This document shows positions 7,510-11,753 of a stretch of 11,753 nt of DNA, in pieces; the first letter of the stretch is position 1; each line of letters begins with the position of its first letter. The notes beneath the pieces are model-generated. The model had not been told where the DNA came from. It ran no database searches and saw nothing but the letters and a program-made list of their open reading frames with translations. The position numbers and the translations under genes were made by a program. The DNA comes from Acidobacteriaceae bacterium (GTDB lineage: Bacteria > Acidobacteriota > Terriglobia > Terriglobales > SbA1). The stretch spans positions 8,562 through 20,314 of the forward strand of contig PMHI01000433.1 in assembly GCA_003156615.1 (NCBI GenBank), read 5' to 3'.

Positions 7510-8181
7510 ATGCGATTTCGGGCGATTGCCTCGGATTATGATGGAACTCTGGCCCGCCATGGGCGGGTCGGACGCGATACTTTGGCTGGCCTCGAACGGG
7601 CGCGGCAGTCGGGAAGAAAGGTGATATTGGTCACCGGCCGGGAGCTTCCCAGCTTGCGCGAGGTATTTTCGAGCTTCCATCTGTTTGACTGGATTGTGGC
7701 CGAGAACGGCGCGCTGCTTCACAACCCCGCAACGCGCAAGGAGCGACTCTTGTGCCCGGCCGCGTCCTCTAAACTGGTGGCCGATCTGCGGAGGCAGAGG
7801 GTTCCGCTTTCTGTGGGAAGGTGTATTGTGGCGACGGTGAGACCTCATGATGCAGCCGTCCTTCTAGCGATCCGGGAGCTGAATCTTAGTTTGCAAGTAA
7901 TCTTCAACAAAGAATCGGTGATGATCCTGCCCCGCGGAACCGACAAGAGTACAGGCCTTTCTGCGGTGTTGTCAGAGCTGGGGCTTTCCCGTCGGAGCGT
8001 TGTGGGAATCGGCGATGCCGAGAACGATCATGAGTTCTTGGGCGGCTGCGGCTGCTCAGTGGCCGTGGCCAACGCCATACCCACGCTTAAGCAACGTGTC
8101 GACCTGGTCACCCGTCGCGGCTACGGGGCTGGTGTGACGGAAGTCATCAACCGATTGATCGACAGCGATCGCCTCTGCTGA
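7510..8181 (+). CDS. HAD-IIB family phosphatase, possible sugar-phosphate phosphatase
   Basis: Starting at ATG 7510, the product is 223 residues. A strong GGGAGGA lies 3 bases before this ATG, which decides against the upstream in-frame start at 7423. HAD motifs are complete: SDYDGTLA (8-15, nucleophile D9 and acid D11), LVTGRE (40-45, T42), K146 in TDKSTGL, and GIGDAENDHEFL (166-177, D169 and D173). The type IIB cap lies between motifs II and III. Trehalose-6-phosphate phosphatase, mannosyl-3-phosphoglycerate phosphatase and Cof proteins share this class, and the facing trehalose-6-phosphate synthase gene makes the first attractive. However, the segments PLSVGRCIVATVRPHDAAVL and LSLQVIFNKESVMILPRG recall a separate clade of HAD proteins of unknown substrate. 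The last 42 codons overlap the tail of the synthase gene on the other strand. TACTAT at 7485-7490 could be a -10 box; no good -35 is seen. Confidence 0.8.
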   Translation: MRFRAIASDYDGTLARHGRVGRDTLAGLERARQSGRKVILVTGRELPSLREVFSSFHLFDWIVAENGALLHNPATRKERLLCPAASSKLVADLRRQRVPLSVGRCIVATVRPHDAAVLLAIRELNLSLQVIFNKESVMILPRGTDKSTGLSAVLSELGLSRRSVVGIGDAENDHEFLGGCGCSVAVANAIPTLKQRVDLVTRRGYGAGVTEVINRLIDSDRLC

Positions 8182-10473
8182 CGGTTCGCCCGGCGTATAC
8201 CCCGACTGCGCCTCCAACCTATTTGCTGCCTCATCCAGACGCACTTCACAGAGTTCTCCAATCAAGCTGCCCGCCCAGCGATAGATGTTGTGTTCTCTCA
8301 CCACCCGGCGCATGCGTTGCATCCTGCTCTTCCGTTCCTCTGTGTTCATCTCAAGGGCGATGCGGAGGGCTTCTGCCGTCTGCTCGATGTCGTAGGGGTT
8401 TACCAGCAGCGCGTCCGGGAATTCGCGGGCAGCCCCGGTAAAACGACTTAAGACGAGCACTCCCTGTTCGTCTTGGCGTGCGGCCACAAACTCCTTAGCC
8501 ACCAGGTTCATTCCATCGTGCAGAGAGGTAACCAGGCAAAGATCCGCAGTCCGGTAAAACCGCTGAATTTCATGGTGGCTGTGCTGCCGTTTCATGAAGA
8601 CGATGGGCTTCCATTTGCCTGTCTGGAAGCGCCAATTGATGCGCTCTGCTTCGGACTCTACCTCAGCCAGCAAATCGTGGTAACGCTTGATGTGGGTGCG
8701 GCTGGGCGCTCCGATTTGCAAGAAGGTAAATTTCTCCCGGTAGGTCGCATGCTTTTCCAAGAGCCGCTCGATGGCCAGGAAACGCTCCAGGATGCCTTTG
8801 GTATAGTCCACTCGATCCACGCCCACTCCCAGGAATAGCGCTTCGATCCCAAGCTCCCGCAGCAATGCCGCCCGCTCCAGGTAGACCGATTCCACGGCCT
8901 CATCGGGAGCAGGATTCACGGGAAACTCCACGCTGATGGGAAACGGTTTTACCACCGTACGGTGCTCCTCGCGATTGACCGTGCAATGTTCCCAATCAAT
9001 ACGCGATTCCAAAACGCGATCCACCGTCTGCAAGAAGTTCGTGCAGTGAGATTGAATGTGGAAGCCAATCAAGTCCGCTCCCAACAATCCGTCCACGAGT
9101 TCCCTTTGCCACGGACAAATGCCGAACGCTTCGGGGTTCGGCCACGGGATATGCCAGAAGATCGCCACTCGCGCATCCGGGCGCGCCTTCTTGATCATCC
9201 GAGGCAGAAGCGCGAAATGGTAATCCTGTGCCAGCAGCACCGGACGGTCCAGGCCCTCCATCTCTTTCAGTACCGCGTCTGCGAACCGGCGGTTGGCCCG
9301 TTCATAGTGCTTCCAGTCGGAGACGCGAAACACAGGGCGCGTGTGAGCGATATGGCAGAGCGGCCAGAGCCCCTCGTTGGCAAAACCGTAGTAGTATCCT
9401 TCCTCTTCTTCCTTGCTGAGCCAGACGCGGCGCAACGTATAGCGGGGGTCCTCGGGCGGAACGCGCAAGCGGTCATGTTTGTCCACGGTCTCGCGATCTG
9501 CATCCCCACTCCCGTGCGCCACCCATGTTCCATCACAAGCACACAAGACGGGGGCGAGAGCGGTCACCAGTCCACTGGCGGGAACGATCGCTTCCACAGA
9601 CTTGCCCTGGTGTCGATGGATATAAGGCTCTCGGTTCGCAACCACGAACAGGCGGCTGTTCTCCAGTCGGTCGCGAACGTGGACGGAGAGTCGTTCCGCA
9701 GTCCAGAAGGCATCGCCACTCTGGCGTAACTGGGCCTCCTTCTCCGCGGCGGAACGAGCCGCCGTGAGACTGGCGGCGAAGTTTGCCATTTCCTTGGCGA
9801 GCGGGCGGAACAAATCCAGATCGGGCACGACCGGCCTGGAAGAGGCTTTGCCCGTGCGCAGTGCTCGCATCCATTGCGCTGCCCGGGCAATGGGGCCCGC
9901 AATGCTCCAGCGCACAATCAGCAAGGTGGTGAGTGTGATCAGGAAAACCAGTACGAGCACACGCAAGAACGTGTCGCGCCATATCCTCCTACTTTGGGCA
10001 TTGATGTAGCTGGCGTCGTGAACAATCGCGAGCCCGCCCACAACCGCTTCATCCTGATGCAGAGGGACCGCATAAATGTAGACGGAAGCCTCTCCCAGTC
10101 GGACGAATTCCCCTGCGCTTTGGCCGCTCCTGGCTGCCTGCAGGACCACCGCTGGTTCGGTTGTCAGTTGCGGCGCCAGTCCGGCAGTAATGGCGATGGA
10201 TCCGCCTTGGGCGTTATAGACGGCAACTCCAGCCAGATGTTCCCGGTTGCTGAACCGGTCAACTACTGTCTGAAGGTCTTTACGTGGGCCCTTTTTAAGC
10301 AGATAGGGCTCGACTTTGTCCGCGAGACTCTCTCCCACTACTTCCGCTCGGTGCTCCAGATCGCTGCGCAGACCCCGCTTTTGAAACCGTACTTCATAGT
10401 AGGAGGAGAACAGCGAGATCAGTGTGATCCCAACGATCAGCGAGATAGTGAGGCGAAGTGTTAGGAGGCGCAC
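8056..10473 (-). CDS. otsA: Membrane sensor (HAMP-like) fused to GT20 trehalose-6-phosphate synthase
   Basis: The 805-residue product has three parts. Residues 7-24 and 168-188 are membrane helices flanking an extracytoplasmic domain of about 140 residues, the layout of a Cache-like sensor. A HAMP-like linker follows (about 188-245; [20 protein letters not shown]), with a helical stretch to about 258. The catalytic GT20 domain spans about 273-750: [25 protein letters not shown] (360-374), [11 protein letters not shown] (414-424, D417), FWHIPWP (439-445), [10 protein letters not shown] (551-560, R554 and K559) and [13 protein letters not shown] (653-665, E661). These match the UDP-glucose and glucose-6-phosphate site residues of OtsA, so activity is expected: UDP-glucose plus glucose-6-phosphate gives trehalose-6-phosphate. 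The GTG start is chosen because GAGGT sits 6 bases before it. Family homology ends near residue 750; the last 50 residues mostly lie antisense to the HAD gene. Ordinary OtsA is about 470 residues and soluble. Confidence 0.88.
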   Translation of the reverse strand: MRLLTLRLTISLIVGITLISLFSSYYEVRFQKRGLRSDLEHRAEVVGESLADKVEPYLLKKGPRKDLQTVVDRFSNREHLAGVAVYNAQGGSIAITAGLAPQLTTEPAVVLQAARSGQSAGEFVRLGEASVYIYAVPLHQDEAVVGGLAIVHDASYINAQSRRIWRDTFLRVLVLVFLITLTTLLIVRWSIAGPIARAAQWMRALRTGKASSRPVVPDLDLFRPLAKEMANFAASLTAARSAAEKEAQLRQSGDAFWTAERLSVHVRDRLENSRLFVVANREPYIHRHQGKSVEAIVPASGLVTALAPVLCACDGTWVAHGSGDADRETVDKHDRLRVPPEDPRYTLRRVWLSKEEEEGYYYGFANEGLWPLCHIAHTRPVFRVSDWKHYERANRRFADAVLKEMEGLDRPVLLAQDYHFALLPRMIKKARPDARVAIFWHIPWPNPEAFGICPWQRELVDGLLGADLIGFHIQSHCTNFLQTVDRVLESRIDWEHCTVNREEHRTVVKPFPISVEFPVNPAPDEAVESVYLERAALLRELGIEALFLGVGVDRVDYTKGILERFLAIERLLEKHATYREKFTFLQIGAPSRTHIKRYHDLLAEVESEAERINWRFQTGKWKPIVFMKRQHSHHEIQRFYRTADLCLVTSLHDGMNLVAKEFVAARQDEQGVLVLSRFTGAAREFPDALLVNPYDIEQTAEALRIALEMNTEERKSRMQRMRRVVREHNIYRWAGSLIGELCEVRLDEAANRLEAQSGYTPGEPSAEAIAVDQSVDDFRHTSPVAATGDQVDTLLKRGYGVGHGH

Positions 10474-10505
10474 AAATTACCTCGGTGCAAATCGAGTGCA
10501 GCGGC

Positions 10506-10533
10506 TATGTAAAAGTAAACGATGTGTTATCAA
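10506..10533 (-). promoter_or_regulatory. Probable sigma-70-type promoter of the trehalose-6-phosphate synthase gene
   Basis: On the minus strand, TTGATA (10528-10533) and TACATA (10506-10511) are separated by 16 bases, close to consensus -35 and -10 boxes. Transcription would start near 10498, giving a leader of about 25 bases that holds the GAGGT ribosome binding site before the GTG at 10473. This is pattern matching only; the surrounding stretch is more AT-rich than the genes. Confidence 0.4.
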
Positions 10534-10742
10534 TAGCTTAGACCAAGCCTGGTGAGCAACGACTTCCTCTGGATGGGTAAAAAAGACAATCATCGCGTGA
10601 CTCGTTGAGCTCGCCCACTCCGAAGAAGACCTTTTCCTCTCGTCATTGCCAGCAGGCCCAGACCTACCCAATCCCACCAGCGATCGGGCAGCTTATGAAT
10701 CTAAAGGTCTGAGTGGTACCGTCCTCCGCCACGGTGCAGTTA

Positions 10743-10865
10743 CTATCCAGCCGCCGAGGCATCCCTTTGATTGATGCTGGCCTGCTCGGGGTTGCTGCTC
10801 GGTGCAGGAGTCTGTCCAAATTCCAATGTGACCAGCAGAACCGGTACAACGATCAAGAAATACAT
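10743..10865 (-). CDS. Possible small secreted protein, 40 residues, probably frame-broken
   Basis: From ATG 10863-10865, the frame reads MYFLIVVPVLLVTLEFGQTP and then a polar, alanine- and serine-rich part to a double stop (TAG TAA). The start looks like a signal peptide or membrane anchor. No ribosome binding site precedes this ATG. Just after, in two other frames of the same strand, come LDSNCTVAEDGTTQTF (about 10749-10702) and WWDWVGLGLLAMTRGKG (about 10677-10627). The last piece, aromatic residues, a glycine-leucine helix and then basic residues, resembles a C-terminal membrane-anchor signal. The three pieces together could be one small exported protein broken by frameshifts. No homology is known to me, and chance is possible. 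Confidence 0.2.
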   Translation of the reverse strand: MYFLIVVPVLLVTLEFGQTPAPSSNPEQASINQRDASAAG

Positions 10866-10890
10866 TCTACAACGATCGAAAAATACATTC
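10845..10890. repeat. Two-copy 23-base tandem duplication
   Basis: Copies at 10845-10867 and 10868-10890 both read TACAACGATC, five or six mostly A bases, then TACATTC, and differ at two positions. The unit is not a multiple of three. The duplication lies across the start of the small minus-strand ORF and doubles its candidate start codon. Confidence 0.7.
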
Positions 10891-11418
10891 TACATGGAAT
10901 CCCCTTCCTGCCCCTCCCGGGATCCCTGATGTGTGGCGGTCTGAAATTTCACCTAGGATTTGATTTTGCTTCCGATCCTTACGTCCTTACGCAGAACTCT
11001 CGCGCGTCGTGCACCAGTCGAACATCCGGCCCAGGAACCCGGAGCAGCCAGAGCGGAACAGCACAAACTCTATGGGGAATGGACTTGATTGTCTGTCCCA
11101 AAAGGCTCACATTCGATTGGGTGAGCCAATCTTCTCCCCGAAGCCGGCGTGGAAGCGGCCGCCCTCGGTTTCAGTTCAGGGCGATGCTCTCCTCGGTCCT
11201 AAAGACGAACTTCGGCGCATGGTCCTTCACGATTTGTCGGATGCCTGGGCCAAGTTGTGGAGGAGGGTGAATCCTCGCGTCGTTGCCAGTCGCCGAACCA
11301 GCATCGTTGGAACGGCAACCGACGCAGAACGTGTGCCATAAACATTGACGATTCCGACATTTCAACCTGCTGTGTCGGAAAATCGCGTAGGGTTTGGGAA
11401 GTTCTAGAAAAAGCTCGG

Positions 11419-11466
11419 CAAACACTGATTTGAACGAACACCGGTCTGAGCGAACACTGATCTGAA
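11419..11466. repeat. Three-copy 16-base tandem repeat
   Basis: Three adjacent 16-base units (11419-11434, 11435-11450, 11451-11466) follow the consensus CGAACACTGATCTGAA, with two or three differences in the diverged copies. The array lies about 60 bases beyond the stop of the minus-strand gene at the right edge. It might bind a protein or be neutral slippage; there is no spacer structure, so it is not a CRISPR array. Confidence 0.65.
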
Positions 11467-11524
11467 TGGTTTTGGTACGCCAAGTTTACTCGAGCCGGGG
11501 AAGCCGGCATTGTTATGGAATCAA

Positions 11525-11753
11525 TTATCGATGGGCAAGGTCAAACGCCACGGCTGCTGCCGAGGAACCGATGTTCACCATGGAGACGGCGCGCTCCAGT
11601 TTGTGATGTCCGGTCTTGTGAAAGAAGTAGCTGAGAGCGACCACACCAGCGGTCTCACCGGCGAAGTTCACTGCAAGCCCCGCGGTGCTGCCGCTGAATA
11701 CGCGGGTTACAGGGTTCAGTTCCTGGCCGCCACCGCGCAGGTTGTCCCGGGTT
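11525..11753 (-). CDS. Uncharacterised membrane-like protein, C-terminal end (partial)
   Basis: The frame enters from the right edge and ends at TAA (11525-11527), giving about 75 residues. The visible part contains GGGQELNPVTRVF, then a helix-like stretch STAGLAVNFAGETAGVVALS, the polar YFFHKTGHHKLER, and a second helix-like stretch ending AVAFDLAHR. The pattern of a loop with ELNP followed by two short hydrophobic segments and a HH-K-LER turn suggests a small integral membrane protein of the kind common in Acidobacteriota genomes. I cannot name a family or function. Codon use is like that of the neighbouring genes, and competing frames are shorter and less natural. Confidence 0.55.
   Translation of the reverse strand, partial: TRDNLRGGGQELNPVTRVFSGSTAGLAVNFAGETAGVVALSYFFHKTGHHKLERAVSMVNIGSSAAAVAFDLAHR

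Larger units (their letters stand above)
10534..11524. other. About 1 kb without a convincing intact gene
   Basis: Both strands were read. Several frames stay open for 60-185 codons, but none has a good ribosome binding site together with a recognisable product, and competing frames overlap each other. What can be seen: a decayed small ORF on the minus strand (10743-10865 and its downstream frames), a 23-base tandem duplication and a 16-base triple repeat. One plus frame (11009-11341) has a natural-looking piece, DELRRMVLHDLSDAWAKLWR near 11205-11264, that might be a relic of a coding region; I do not recognise it. The stretch looks like eroding accessory DNA. Confidence 0.5.

Noticed and set aside
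8962..9729. Open frame of 255 codons on the plus strand
   Set aside because: It is antisense to the conserved GT20 domain; the minus strand holds all catalytic motifs.
10713..11270. Open frame of 185 codons on the plus strand in the gene-poor region
   Set aside because: Serine/arginine/cysteine-rich composition, no ribosome binding site, and a more natural-looking competing frame overlaps part of it.
11419..11466. CRISPR array
   Set aside because: The units are adjacent without spacers, and no cas gene is present.

Overview
The window comes from a high-GC, gene-dense bacterial chromosome. The mix of families fits a soil Acidobacteriota (Terriglobia/Koribacter-like) genome: a Tat-exported glycoamylase-like protein, a carboxypeptidase-regulatory-like membrane protein, a secreted GH39-like hydrolase, a HAD-IIB phosphatase and a membrane-fused trehalose-6-phosphate synthase. 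That placement rests on recalled family distribution; no rRNA or other marker gene is present. No rRNA, tRNA, CRISPR array, transposase or phage gene was seen.

Layout, left to right. (1) 1-516, minus: the N-terminal part of an ABC exporter, cut by the window edge. (2) 604-750, minus: a start-less coding-like stretch, probably a gene remnant. (3) 747-2084, minus: a Tat-signal glycoamylase-like (PF10091/GH144-like) protein. Divergent from it are (4) 2181-3194, a membrane-anchored carboxypeptidase-regulatory-like protein, and (5) 3253-4740, a secreted GH39-like glycosidase. These three genes look like an envelope/extracellular carbohydrate group. (6) A convergent 111-base gap follows. (7) 4852-5559, 5567-6880 and 6880-7439, all minus, form what was once one operon in the order treS - glycosyltransferase - small channel-like membrane protein. 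The treS copy is now a wreck: only the C-terminal third survives, with about 37 codons deleted and sequence in three frames, yet its stop codon still overlaps the glycosyltransferase start as TGATG. (8) 7510-8181, plus: a HAD-IIB phosphatase. It overlaps tail-to-tail by 126 bases with (9) 8056-10473, minus: a GT20 trehalose-6-phosphate synthase whose N-terminus is a two-helix transmembrane sensor with a HAMP-like linker. (10) 10474-11524 is about 1 kb without a convincing intact gene; it holds a probable promoter for gene 9, a decayed small ORF and two short tandem repeats. (11) 11525-11753, minus: the C-terminal end of an uncharacterised membrane-like protein.

The right half reads as an osmoadaptation/trehalose locus: UDP-glucose-dependent trehalose-6-phosphate synthesis by a membrane protein with an extracytoplasmic input domain, a candidate phosphatase, a lost alternative (maltose-to-trehalose) route, a glycosyltransferase of the GpgS/MGS-like superfamily and a TM-helix-repeat protein of the mechanosensitive-channel type. 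The most interesting items are the sensor-TPS fusion, the antiparallel coding overlap of its tail with the phosphatase, and the fossil treS whose loss left the downstream operon genes intact.
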